This document shows positions 35,401-43,173 of a stretch of DNA of 64,000 bases, one piece after another. The notes beneath the pieces are model-generated. The model saw only the letters and a list, made by a program, of their open reading frames with translations. It was not told the DNA's origin and did no database searches. The stretch is from Candidatus Cloacimonas sp. Lineage in GTDB: Bacteria > Cloacimonadota > Cloacimonadia > Cloacimonadales > Cloacimonadaceae. The stretch lies in contig JALOCJ010000007.1 of NCBI GenBank assembly GCA_023227825.1, positions 62,001-126,000 on the forward strand. The letters are read 5' to 3'. Position 1 is the stretch's first letter. Every line of letters begins with the position of its first letter. The position numbers were made by a program, and so were the translations under genes.

Positions 35401-35922
35401 TCCAATACTGGAGGCCAGGCAAGTAAATCAACTCCAATCGGTTCCATTGCGCGTTTTGCCGAAGCAGGTAAAAATACCAATAAAAAAGACCTCGGAATGA
35501 TGATGATGAGCTATGGCTATGTGTATGTTGCCTCCATTGCTATGGGTGCCAATAAAAATCAGGCAATCCAGGCAATTAAAGAAGCAGAAGCATATCCGGG
35601 TCCTTCAATTGTGATTGCTTATGCTCCTTGCATCAATCATGGCTTTGATATGAGCTTGAGCCAAAAGCATCAAAAGTTGGCTGTAGATGCAGGTTACTGG
35701 TTACTCTATCGTTATAATCCTCTAAATAAACTGGAAGGAAAAAATCCGCTGACTTTGGATAGTAAAGAGCCCACAATTTCAGTTCAGGAATTTCTGGATT
35801 CGGAAAATCGCTATGCCGGATTGAAAAAAATCTTCCCTGAGAGAGCTAAGGAATTGAATACCAGCGCTGCTGTATTCTTTAAGGAAAGATACGAAACCTA
35901 CAAAAAACTAACGGAAGGTTGA
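32401..35922 (+). CDS. nifJ: Pyruvate:ferredoxin (flavodoxin) oxidoreductase, single-chain
   Basis: A 1173-residue enzyme that oxidises pyruvate to acetyl-CoA and CO2 and reduces ferredoxin or flavodoxin. All domains are fused: the pyrimidine-binding domain (AKQTKATMDGNTAAAHIAYA, then YPITPSSTMGE) and the gamma domain, two ferredoxin-type 4Fe-4S motifs (CIQCNQCSFVCP near 695 and CQSCKVCVNECP near 747), the proximal-cluster/TPP domain CAGCGETPY near 824, and GGDGWAYDIGFGG near 970. AAGGAG precedes the ATG. The last codons and the TGA stop lie within the first GGAAGGTTGACC repeat unit. It is central to anaerobic fermentation here. Confidence 0.97.
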   Translation: MAKQTKATMDGNTAAAHIAYAFAEVAAIYPITPSSTMGELVDAWASEGKKNINGTKVDVIEMQSEAGAAGAVHGSLSAGAVTTTFTASQGLMLMLPNMHKIAGEMLPTVFYVSARSLAAQSLSIFGDHSDVMSVRNTGFALIACNSVQEVMDLGLVAQLATMKTRIPFLVFFDGFRTSHELQKINVIDYETIAELNDPALVEVFRKNALTPDKPRMKVGQEAPDVYFQGRETSNLYYAKAPAIIAETMQQVAEKTGRHYQLFEYAGHPEAEDIIVAMGSSCETIQETIEWLNEKRSMKLGLIKVHLYRPFCVQSFISAIPESVKRIAVLDRTKEPGSIGEPLYLDVVSALKNRPDTYVIGGRYGLSSKEFTPSMVLSVYKHLAKKGFHSFTVGIEDDVSHLSLPVDEVINTVPEGTISCKFWGLGSDGTVGANKNSIKIIGDNTDMYAQGYFQYDSKKSGGITRSHLRFGKTPIHSQYLVTQEDFVACHNQAFIGRFDLLSGIKENGVFLLNSNWSGEEVFYHLTRPMQETIINKKIKFYNIDGLKIAEEVGLGGRINTTMQTAFFLISGILERNEAIQLIKESIKKTYSRKGEEIVQMNLNAVDKVNAALVQIEVPQTLPDKYMPLKKLVPENADDFILNVIEPIMREEGDKVKVSQMPLDGCIETGTAKLEKRRVAPSVPRWLPEKCIQCNQCSFVCPHSAIRAKLMKEEDLANKPASFNTLKATGAPGYEYKVQIYIDDCQSCKVCVNECPKSALVMSPIEEERSKGEQVNYEYFESLPNDVLGNFKETTVKGSQFKQPLLEFSGACAGCGETPYIKLLTQLFGDRMIIANATGCSSIWGGTFPTIPYCKNKDGKGPAWANSLFEDNAEYGFGMRLAIRSHRKLLQKAMQELLDKNILAELKSAIQYTLDNWDKIDEPAKANADKIRTLLPKAMETACEGCKALLKKVQELQDYLIEKSIWAIGGDGWAYDIGFGGLDHTLALNQNLNIFVMDTEVYSNTGGQASKSTPIGSIARFAEAGKNTNKKDLGMMMMSYGYVYVASIAMGANKNQAIQAIKEAEAYPGPSIVIAYAPCINHGFDMSLSQKHQKLAVDAGYWLLYRYNPLNKLEGKNPLTLDSKEPTISVQEFLDSENRYAGLKKIFPERAKELNTSAAVFFKERYETYKKLTEG

Positions 35923-36021
35923 CCTCCTGGTCAACCACTTCTTACCTTTTTTTCCGGAAGGTTGACCTCCTGGTCAACCACTTCTTACCTTTTTTTCTGG
36001 AAGGTTGACGTCCTCGTCAAC
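35913..36021 (+). repeat. GGTTGAC hairpin array, 3 copies, 43-bp period
   Basis: Units begin GGAAGG at 35913, 35956 and 35999. The first two carry GGTTGACCTCCTGGTCAACC (8-bp stem, TCCT loop), followed by ACTTCTTACC and a run of seven T residues. The third has GGTTGACGTCCTCGTCAACC, in which both stem sides changed together. The nifJ stop TGA lies inside the first unit. The array is between convergent genes, so it could act as a bidirectional terminator. Confidence 0.8.
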
Positions 36022-36086
36022 CCACCTCTTGCGATTTATTTCTTTACCGAAATGCAAAAGGTAACAAAAAACCAGGGTTCCCATTG

Positions 36087-36133
36087 AACGACAGGATGTC
36101 GTTTTTCCGGGAAGGTTGATGTCCTCATCAACC
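36087..36133 (+). repeat. Composite two-hairpin element, single copy
   Basis: Hairpin A AACGACAGGATGTCGTT (36087-36103), the linker TTTCCGGGAA, then hairpin B GGTTGATGTCCTCATCAACC (36114-36133). Relative to other copies, B has GATG/CATC in place of GACG/CGTC, a paired change that keeps the stem. Confidence 0.75.
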
Positions 36134-36164
36134 TTTTGAAAGCCGGGGATATAATTCTTCCGGA

Positions 36165-37442
36165 CTAATACCTGAACCAGATATAGGCAGAAGAAAGAAT
36201 CATTGACTCCAAAGCAAAGATGAGACCAATCTTAGTATAATCCATAAACGATATTTTATATCCGTTACGATTAGCAATTCCTACAGCTACAATATTGGCA
36301 GAAGCACCAACTAAAGTTCCATTTCCTCCTAAACAGGTTCCTAAAGATAAAGCCCACCACAGAGGTTGGACTTGAGCTACATTTTGCATCTGCAAGCCAA
36401 TACTTTTAATCATCGGAATCATTGCTGCCACAAAAGGAATGTTATCTATCCAGGCAGAAAGAATTCCCGAAAGCCAGAGAATTACCATAGAAGTTGTTTT
36501 CGGCTCTCCATTGGTTATAGACATCACACCCTGGGCTAATAAATCTATAAAACCTGTATGTACCAAGCCCTCTACAATCATAAAAAGCCCGATGAAGAAA
36601 AAGATAGTAATCCAATCAATATCATTGAGAATAATTTCTTCCACCTTTTTCCGGCTGCCAATAAACACTAAGATCAAACCTGCTGCCATTGCAATAGTAG
36701 CATTTTCCAGATGTAACGGTTTTTGGAAAATAAATGCCAACAACATCAAACCAACAACCCCAAGAGTAATCCATAATAGTTTTGGGTTAGTTATCAAGTT
36801 CTTGTCATTATATTCCATAATTTTGGCACGCCGTTCATTACTTACATACATTTTCCCTCTGTATAAAAGCCATATTAATCCTAAGCTGCCAATCATCACT
36901 ATTACAATGGCAGGAGTTAAATTCAGGAAAAAATCAATAAAAGTATATTTTGTGGCACTGGCAATAAGGATATTAGGAGGGTCACCAATCATTGTTGATG
37001 CTCCACCCATATTGGAAGCAATAACCATAGTTATTATAAAGGGCGCAGGAGTTATTTTTAGTTCTTCCGCAATCAGTAAAACTATAGGTACCAAGATCAT
37101 TATTGTCGTAACGCTACCTAAAATAGCAGAAATAACCGCGGTCGCTACAAACATCATTGCCATAATTTTAAGTGGACTGCCCTTAGCAATTTTTGCCGTC
37201 TTAATGGCTATATACATAAACATCCCTGTTTGTCGCATTACGGATATAGTAAGCATCATTCCAATCAGGAAAAATATTACATTCCAATCAATTGCGGAGA
37301 AAGCCAGGGTTTGATCTACCACTCCTAAAACAATAATTACAAAACCACCAATCAGAGCGGCAAGCATTTTATTGATCCACTCCGTAATGATGCACAGATA
37401 GGTTAAAATAAAGACCAGTAAAGCAATAATCATTAGTAGCAT
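36165..37442 (-). CDS. ArsB/NhaD-type ion transporter
   Basis: A 425-residue inner-membrane protein with about eleven hydrophobic segments and duplicated halves, typical of the ion transporter superfamily that includes ArsB, NhaD and SLC13 carriers. Conserved parts are ASNMGGASTMIGDPPNILIA near 140 and, in the second half, SAWIDNIPFVAAMIPMIK and CLGGNGTLVGASANIVAVG. The second motif with its aspartate resembles NhaD/P-protein Na+/H+ antiporters. The neighbouring EIIA-CBS gene is 4 bp upstream and may control it. The actual ion is not predictable from this alone. Confidence 0.82.
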   Translation of the reverse strand: MLLMIIALLVFILTYLCIITEWINKMLAALIGGFVIIVLGVVDQTLAFSAIDWNVIFFLIGMMLTISVMRQTGMFMYIAIKTAKIAKGSPLKIMAMMFVATAVISAILGSVTTIMILVPIVLLIAEELKITPAPFIITMVIASNMGGASTMIGDPPNILIASATKYTFIDFFLNLTPAIVIVMIGSLGLIWLLYRGKMYVSNERRAKIMEYNDKNLITNPKLLWITLGVVGLMLLAFIFQKPLHLENATIAMAAGLILVFIGSRKKVEEIILNDIDWITIFFFIGLFMIVEGLVHTGFIDLLAQGVMSITNGEPKTTSMVILWLSGILSAWIDNIPFVAAMIPMIKSIGLQMQNVAQVQPLWWALSLGTCLGGNGTLVGASANIVAVGIANRNGYKISFMDYTKIGLIFALESMILSSAYIWFRY

Positions 37443-37446
37443 TTTC

Positions 37447-38346
37447 TTACACCGTTATCACCTTTATTAGTATATCCATTGCTGTAACCAGACCTACAAG
37501 TTTTTCATCCTTCACTACTGAAAGATAGCGTTTATTTTGGCTGAACATTAAAAATACTGCTTCAATAATTGAGGACTCGGGACGAATGAATACATCTCCG
37601 GTAGTCATTATATCTTTTACAAACAAAATATCCTGCTTTCCGAAAAGATTTTCCAGGGGTTCATAAGAAGCAAGAAAACTTAAATTATCCAGCATCATAA
37701 CATAATTCGGAACTCCTACTTTCAGCAAATTGAGAACATTCACTTCGCCTATATATTTTCCTGTTTCATCAACTACAGGCATTCCTGCTACCCTATGAGT
37801 TCCCATAAGGTTAATTAGTTCTCGCAAACTGTATTGGGGCAGTACTGCAATTGGATTTTGCACCATTATATCAGCTACCGTAACATCCTTTTTCACTTCC
37901 ACTTCATTGCGTTTCAAATATTGAATTACACTGTATCCGTCTCCTGCAGATGTCAAAGCAGCCATTGCTTCCTTATCTTTGGAAAGTTTTAGCAGTGCGG
38001 CTACAATATTCAGATAGGTCTTGGAACTGGTTTTATCCGTTAAGATAAGCACTACCCAGGAAACTTTAATTCCGTTATAATCCAAAGGATTCTGCAAAAA
38101 AGTCATCGCTATCAAAGTATCGTTTAAGCCATCCATACGAATGTGTGGAATTGCAATACCCGTTGGATATGCAGAACTTACCTCTTCTTCTCTTTGGAAA
38201 ATCAGCTCTAATAATTTAGAACCGCAAACAGGCAATTTATATTGACTGCAAAGTCGGTCAACCAACTGTTTATAGACCTGTTCTTTAGTTAAAACCCTGT
38301 TTTCAAACAGGATATTATGCGCTTCCAGAAAGCTGGCTAATAACAT
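37447..38346 (-). CDS. PTS EIIA-CBS fusion regulator
   Basis: A 299-residue cytoplasmic protein. Residues 1-150 form a PTS EIIA type 2 domain with phospho-histidine motif PTGIAIPHIR (H68). Residues 155-299 contain two CBS motifs (VADIMVQNPIAVLPQYSLRE and VKDIMTTGDVFIRPESSIIE), which commonly bind adenine nucleotides. The fusion suggests a sensor joining phosphotransfer status and energy charge. It is co-transcribed with the ArsB/NhaD-type transporter, which it may regulate; this is inference from the 4-bp spacing. No EIIB/EIIC is present. It resembles the EIIA protein at 12011 only in that domain. Confidence 0.83.
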   Translation of the reverse strand: MLLASFLEAHNILFENRVLTKEQVYKQLVDRLCSQYKLPVCGSKLLELIFQREEEVSSAYPTGIAIPHIRMDGLNDTLIAMTFLQNPLDYNGIKVSWVVLILTDKTSSKTYLNIVAALLKLSKDKEAMAALTSAGDGYSVIQYLKRNEVEVKKDVTVADIMVQNPIAVLPQYSLRELINLMGTHRVAGMPVVDETGKYIGEVNVLNLLKVGVPNYVMMLDNLSFLASYEPLENLFGKQDILFVKDIMTTGDVFIRPESSIIEAVFLMFSQNKRYLSVVKDEKLVGLVTAMDILIKVITV

Positions 38347-38712
38347 TTAACACCTCTTAACCGTTAATTATGTATCCTTTTTAACGCTCTCTCTCTTTTG
38401 GTCAATAATTATTTTGGTGATATAAAACGACGAGGACATCGTTTTTCCGGAAGGTTGACCTCCTGGTCAACCAAATGAACGACGAGGACATCGTTTTTCC
38501 GGAAGGTTGACGTCCCCGTCAACCAAATGAACGACGAGGACATCGTTTTTCCGGAAAGAAAATAATACTTTACAGGATTTAGCACTTTATAATCATAGAA
38601 ATTAGAAGGTATAAGGCATACGGTTCTCTTAAGTATATGCTGTAACCTATTAAAGATTTGTTAGTTCCAAACCTAAATAGAGAAAAATAAATAAAAATAT
38701 AAAGGCAGAAAA
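38347..38712. other. Divergent intergenic region before recJ
   Basis: 366 bp between the EIIA-CBS gene and recJ. It holds the composite repeat array at 38426-38556. I see no gene and only weak promoter-like hexamers in the remainder. Confidence 0.5.
38426..38556 (+). repeat. Composite two-hairpin array, 2.5 copies, 52-bp period
   Basis: Each unit is hairpin A AACGACGAGGACATCGTT, linker TTTCCGGAA, hairpin B and a short spacer ACCAAATGAACG. B is GGTTGACCTCCTGGTCAACC in unit 1 and GGTTGACGTCCCCGTCAACC in unit 2. Unit 3 is cut off after the linker. The core of A (GACGAGGACATC) is close to the reverse complement of the core of B (GACGTCCCCGTC). Confidence 0.8.
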
Positions 38713-40434
38713 ATGAACAAAAAATGGTTAATGCCATCCCCACCGGGAAAGGAAACAATTCCGGAAATTGAAAAATTAAGTTCTGAATTCAAGCTTCCGC
38801 GTTTGGTTGCTGAGTTATTATATCAAAAGGGAATAAAGACCTCAGCTGCGGTGCAGGAGTTTTTTAAACCCTCAATGGATAATTTATATGACCCCTTTCT
38901 CTTTCCCGATATGGAAAAAGCTGTGCAGCGCATCCTACAAGCCCTAAACAGCAAAGAAAAAATAACTATTTATGGTGATTATGATGTAGATGGAACAACT
39001 GCAGTTGCTTTATTATATTTGGGTTTGAAACGCCTTGGTGCTAATATTGATTTTTACATTCCTCATCGGATGATAGACGGCTACGGTTTATCGCTTGGCA
39101 GTTTGGATACTTTAAGGGAAAATGGTTCTTCTCTTATTATCAGTGTTGATTGTGGAGTGAATGCCATTGAGGAAATCAATGCCATAAATTCTATGGGAAT
39201 GGAAATAATTATTACTGATCATCACAATCCCAAAGATGAACTGCCTCCTGCTTTTGCTATTATCAATCCTAAACTGCCGGAAACAAAATATCCTTATGAA
39301 CATCTTGCCGGAGTTGGAGTTGCCTATAAACTGCTGATGGCAATCTATAATAAATTAGGTATTGACAGTGCAGAAAACAAGCTTAAGTATATGGACCTGG
39401 TTGCAGTTGGCACAATTGCTGATATTGTTCCTCTCACTTCAGAAAACCGTATTTTTGCCGCTATCGGTCTGCAGCACTTAATAGAGAAAAAAAACCTGGG
39501 CTTAAATGCTTTAGTTCAAATTTCCGGACTAAATCAAAAAACCCTAAATACTTCAGATATCGTTTTTGGCATTGCACCCAGAATAAATGCTGCAGGCAGA
39601 ATGGGAAGTGCTTCCGTTTCTGTAGAACTTTTAATTTCTACTGACGAAACGAAGAGTATGGAGCTGGCAGAAATTATTGAACATCAGAATTCTTTGCGTC
39701 AGCAGGAAGATCAGAAGACCTTTCAGGAAGCGTGTGACATCATTGAAAAGAAATATAAGGATTTACAACAAACATCTTGTATGGTTGTTTCGTCTGATAA
39801 CTGGCATCCTGGAGTTATAGGAATCGTTGCCTCCAAACTGGTAGAAAAATATTATCGTCCAGTGATTATGATTTCCTTTAAAGATGGTTTTGGCAGTGGT
39901 TCCGGACGCAGTGTAGCAGATTTTGATCTTTTTGAAGCACTTAAGCAGACAGAGCATAATTTGCATAGTTTTGGTGGACATAAATATGCCGTGGGCTTAA
40001 CTATCTATCAGGAATATTTAGACCGTTTTGAAAACGAATTAACCAGATATGTTTCCGAAAACTTGCGTCTGGAACAAATTCAACCACCTTTACAGATAGA
40101 CGCTGAAATTGAGCTTTATAACATAAACAATATTTTGCTTGATGCTTTAGAACATTTTGCTCCTTTTGGTGCTGGAAATATGCGTCCTGTTTTTTTAACT
40201 AAAAATGTAACTATAGCTGGTTATCCTTATAATGTTGGACGTAATCACTTAAAACTGAAAGTAATTAAAGATGGTATATATTTTGATTTAATTGGTTATA
40301 ATTTGGGAGATTATTTACCTCTTCTGAAAAAAAACAGTAAACTGGATATTGCTTATACCCTTGAATATAACTGTTTTGGCAATAATTTAACCATTCAAGG
40401 CAAGCTTAAGGATTTACAAATTCTAAAGGATTAG
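38713..40434 (+). CDS. recJ: Single-stranded-DNA-specific exonuclease RecJ
   Basis: A 573-residue 5'-3' exonuclease of the DHH superfamily that acts in recombination and mismatch repair. Motifs are ITIYGDYDVDGTTAVALLY near residue 88, LIISVDCGVNAIEEINAI near 140, EIIITDHHNPKDELPPAFAI near 167 with the DHH triad, and the DHHA1-domain SDNWHPGVIGIVASKLVEK and GSGSGRSV. Length is usual. It heads the plus-strand run ending with the HutG-like gene at 45477. Confidence 0.95.
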   Translation: MNKKWLMPSPPGKETIPEIEKLSSEFKLPRLVAELLYQKGIKTSAAVQEFFKPSMDNLYDPFLFPDMEKAVQRILQALNSKEKITIYGDYDVDGTTAVALLYLGLKRLGANIDFYIPHRMIDGYGLSLGSLDTLRENGSSLIISVDCGVNAIEEINAINSMGMEIIITDHHNPKDELPPAFAIINPKLPETKYPYEHLAGVGVAYKLLMAIYNKLGIDSAENKLKYMDLVAVGTIADIVPLTSENRIFAAIGLQHLIEKKNLGLNALVQISGLNQKTLNTSDIVFGIAPRINAAGRMGSASVSVELLISTDETKSMELAEIIEHQNSLRQQEDQKTFQEACDIIEKKYKDLQQTSCMVVSSDNWHPGVIGIVASKLVEKYYRPVIMISFKDGFGSGSGRSVADFDLFEALKQTEHNLHSFGGHKYAVGLTIYQEYLDRFENELTRYVSENLRLEQIQPPLQIDAEIELYNINNILLDALEHFAPFGAGNMRPVFLTKNVTIAGYPYNVGRNHLKLKVIKDGIYFDLIGYNLGDYLPLLKKNSKLDIAYTLEYNCFGNNLTIQGKLKDLQILKD

Positions 40435-40438
40435 GACG

Positions 40439-41275
40439 ATGCAGAAGATTATATACTTAGTCACCATTATTTCTTTAGCAATCTGCCTGTTATTACTGAA
40501 TTGCTGTTCCGAAATTAACAGAAGAATCCCAATGGAACTTGAATATTTCAATTTAGTTAAAGCCATTCCTCTGGGGATGCAAGCAGATAAAATTCAGTAT
40601 CATTCACCAAGCAATACACTTTACGCAATGAGCATTAAAAGCCAGGAAATATATATTTTCCAGGATCAGGAACGGAAAAATGTACTTGGTGGTTTAGGCA
40701 GTTCCAAAGTTAATTTTTTTTACTTGGCAGATATAGCTATGGGCAGTGATAATTCTTTATATGTATTAGATTCATCAGCTCGCAGCGTGAAAAAATTCAG
40801 TTCCGATGGTAGTCCTTCCGGCAGTATTGAACTTAAGAATAGTGTGCAACCCAAATGCCTTTGTGTATATCAAGACCAGGGTTTATTCATATTTGATTCT
40901 GCCAGCGGTGAAATTATCAACTATTCAGGAATTGATGGAACCGAACTGAATCGTTTTGGTAGATTTCAACTGCAGCAGGTTAGTTCTCTTTTTTGCAATC
41001 ATGATTATCTGATTGCTTATGACAAAGCTAATAATGTAAGCCACATATTTTCCGTGCTGGGTCAATTTGTGAAAACAGAACAGGGACAGGTTGTTTATGA
41101 TCTATACAATAATGCTATCTGTTATAATGCGGGAATGCTGAAATGTTTATCCAGTTCTGCTTATATGCCTTTAATTGCAGAAAATGTATATATGAGCATT
41201 AGTGGTGATTTATTAGCTTTAAGTATAGGAGAAGAAATCCGTATCTATAAAATAAATTACTCACAGGTGAGATAA
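40439..41275 (+). CDS. Beta-propeller-like lipoprotein
   Basis: A 278-residue protein with signal peptide and a cysteine at about 22-23 (LLLNCC) that could be lipidated. Repeats such as DIAMGSDNSLYVLDSSARSV and YQDQGLFIFDSASGEI are like NHL/6-bladed propeller blades. Such proteins often bind partners in the periplasm; no enzyme motif is visible. The start has AAGGATTAGG upstream and follows recJ by 4 bp. The next gene, lnt, starts immediately after its stop. Confidence 0.65.
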   Translation: MQKIIYLVTIISLAICLLLLNCCSEINRRIPMELEYFNLVKAIPLGMQADKIQYHSPSNTLYAMSIKSQEIYIFQDQERKNVLGGLGSSKVNFFYLADIAMGSDNSLYVLDSSARSVKKFSSDGSPSGSIELKNSVQPKCLCVYQDQGLFIFDSASGEIINYSGIDGTELNRFGRFQLQQVSSLFCNHDYLIAYDKANNVSHIFSVLGQFVKTEQGQVVYDLYNNAICYNAGMLKCLSSSAYMPLIAENVYMSISGDLLALSIGEEIRIYKINYSQVR

Positions 41276-42781
41276 GTGCCGGCTTTAATTTGGGTTTTAC
41301 TTTCGGCTTTAATGCTTGCTTTATCGCGTTTGCCAATAAATTGTGGCTGGATGGTTTTCTTTGGTTGGATTCCTTTACTTTATGTTTTAGAACAAAAAAA
41401 AGTGAAACTTTGGTTATCAGCTCTTATTTTTTCTGCTGTTTATATCGGCGTTGTAATGTATTGGATAGCGGGAGTTACCTTTTTTGGTTTAATAGGTATT
41501 GCTATTGTCTATTTTTTATATTACTGGCTTTGCTTTTATGCTATTAGTAGGATAGGTAGAATTTATCCCCGTCTTTTTTACCCTAATTTTATTGCTGTGA
41601 TGATTAGTTTTGAATATTTGCAAAATTTTGGAGAAACCAGATTTCCATGGTTTAATAATGCCTATTCGCTATCGGACTATACAGTTTTAATTCAGGCAGC
41701 AGATTTGGGAGGAGTAATTCTGCTTTCTCTGCTTATTTTGCTGATTAATGTTCTCTTCTATGAAGTTTTCCTTAAAAAGAATATGCGATGTCTATTATAT
41801 GTTGTCGGCATCTTTATACTTTGGATTGGTTACGGCATATACTGTATACACTATTTGCCTGTTCAAAAACAAGACCCCAAAATAACTGTTATGCAACCCT
41901 CAATTCCGCAGGATGAAAAATGGGATGAAAGTGCCTATAAGCAAATATTGCACCGCTATGATGTTCTCTGTTCACGGGCAGCAAAGGATTCTACCAAATT
42001 AATAATTTTCCCGGAAGCCGCAATACCGGTTTATCTAATGTATGATTATCAGTCACGAACCTATTTAAGAGACCTGATGCAAAAATATAATCTGGAGATT
42101 TTTACCGGCTTTCCGCATTTTACATTAGCCCCTGAAAATCATATTAACAGAGAATTATATTACAATGCAGCGGCTCTTTTCAAGCCCGATGGCTCAATTT
42201 CTGAATTGTATTATAAAAATATTCTGGTTCCTGTGGGCGAAAGAATGCTGTGGCTAAATATTTTCCCCTTTTTATGGAAATTGCAGTTTGGACAGGCAAA
42301 CTGGGAATTTGGCAACGGTCCTGCTTATTTTCAGACAGATAGTTTAACCTTTTCTCCTTCAATATGTTACGAGCTTGCTTTTGCTGAATTTCACCAAAAA
42401 ATGGCAATCAGAAAAGATAAAACAACAGGCAAATTAAATAAAGCCGATTTTTTAGTGAACATTACTAATGATGCCTGGTTTGGAACTTCCTACGGTCCCT
42501 GGCTGCATTCTATTATGGCAAAATTTCGGGCTGTAGAAAATCGGATTCAAATTTACCGTAGTGCCAATACCGGAATATCTTTAATTGTAGACCCTTTTGG
42601 GCGCATAATTGCCAAAGCGGGTCTATTTGAAATCACAAACTTGAAAGCACCTCTTTATCGTTGTTCCCGCATACCTGTTTATCGTTATATTTACTGGTAT
42701 CCGTGGATTTTTGTTATTTTGGCAGGAGGATTTTTCCTCTTTAGCTGCATTAAAAAGAAAACCCGAAGTGAGGGCTTATGA
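41276..42781 (+). CDS. lnt: Apolipoprotein N-acyltransferase
   Basis: Adds the third acyl chain to lipoproteins, in line with the many lipoproteins here. The N-terminal 190 residues contain about six membrane helices. The C-terminal nitrilase-like domain has the catalytic triad: Glu in LIIFPEAAIPVY, Lys in ELYYKNILVPVGE and Cys in FSPSICYELAF. A final helix is present near 480. The start is GTG. It overlaps the MerR-like gene by 4 bp (ATGA). Confidence 0.93.
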   Translation: MPALIWVLLSALMLALSRLPINCGWMVFFGWIPLLYVLEQKKVKLWLSALIFSAVYIGVVMYWIAGVTFFGLIGIAIVYFLYYWLCFYAISRIGRIYPRLFYPNFIAVMISFEYLQNFGETRFPWFNNAYSLSDYTVLIQAADLGGVILLSLLILLINVLFYEVFLKKNMRCLLYVVGIFILWIGYGIYCIHYLPVQKQDPKITVMQPSIPQDEKWDESAYKQILHRYDVLCSRAAKDSTKLIIFPEAAIPVYLMYDYQSRTYLRDLMQKYNLEIFTGFPHFTLAPENHINRELYYNAAALFKPDGSISELYYKNILVPVGERMLWLNIFPFLWKLQFGQANWEFGNGPAYFQTDSLTFSPSICYELAFAEFHQKMAIRKDKTTGKLNKADFLVNITNDAWFGTSYGPWLHSIMAKFRAVENRIQIYRSANTGISLIVDPFGRIIAKAGLFEITNLKAPLYRCSRIPVYRYIYWYPWIFVILAGGFFLFSCIKKKTRSEGL

Positions 42782-43173
42782 AAAAATATTATTACACAAT
42801 TGGCGAGGTTAGCAATCTTTTAGGGGTTAAGCCATATATTATCCGCTATTGGGAAACTGAATTTCCCGGGCTTAATGCCATAAAGAGTTCTGGACGCATC
42901 AGAAAATATAATGAACAACAGGTTCTTTTGTTGCGGAAAATTTATGACCTGCTGTATAATCAGCGTTATACTATTGAAGGTGCCAGGAAAGTAATTAAAC
43001 AGGAAAGAACAAAACTTCAAACTAAAGCAAAAGAGACACTTGACGAATCCCTATCTTCTGAAAAAAAGGAATTATTAGTGAAACCTGAAATCAAGGAATT
43101 ACTACAGGAATTAAAAAAAGACCTGATGCTTATTCAGCAGACCTGTAAAAATTATAATCAGGATAAAATATGA
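42778..43173 (+). CDS. MerR-family transcriptional regulator
   Basis: A 131-residue DNA-binding protein. Residues 1-70 form the winged helix: YYTIGEVSNLLGVKPYIIRY then WETEFPGLNAIKSSGRIRKY and a second helix pair. The remainder is a charged coiled coil, without the metal-binding cysteines of MerR or a ligand domain. Such short members are often paired with stress or cell-cycle genes; target genes are unknown. It overlaps both lnt and glyQ by 4 bp. Confidence 0.85.
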   Translation: MKKYYYTIGEVSNLLGVKPYIIRYWETEFPGLNAIKSSGRIRKYNEQQVLLLRKIYDLLYNQRYTIEGARKVIKQERTKLQTKAKETLDESLSSEKKELLVKPEIKELLQELKKDLMLIQQTCKNYNQDKI

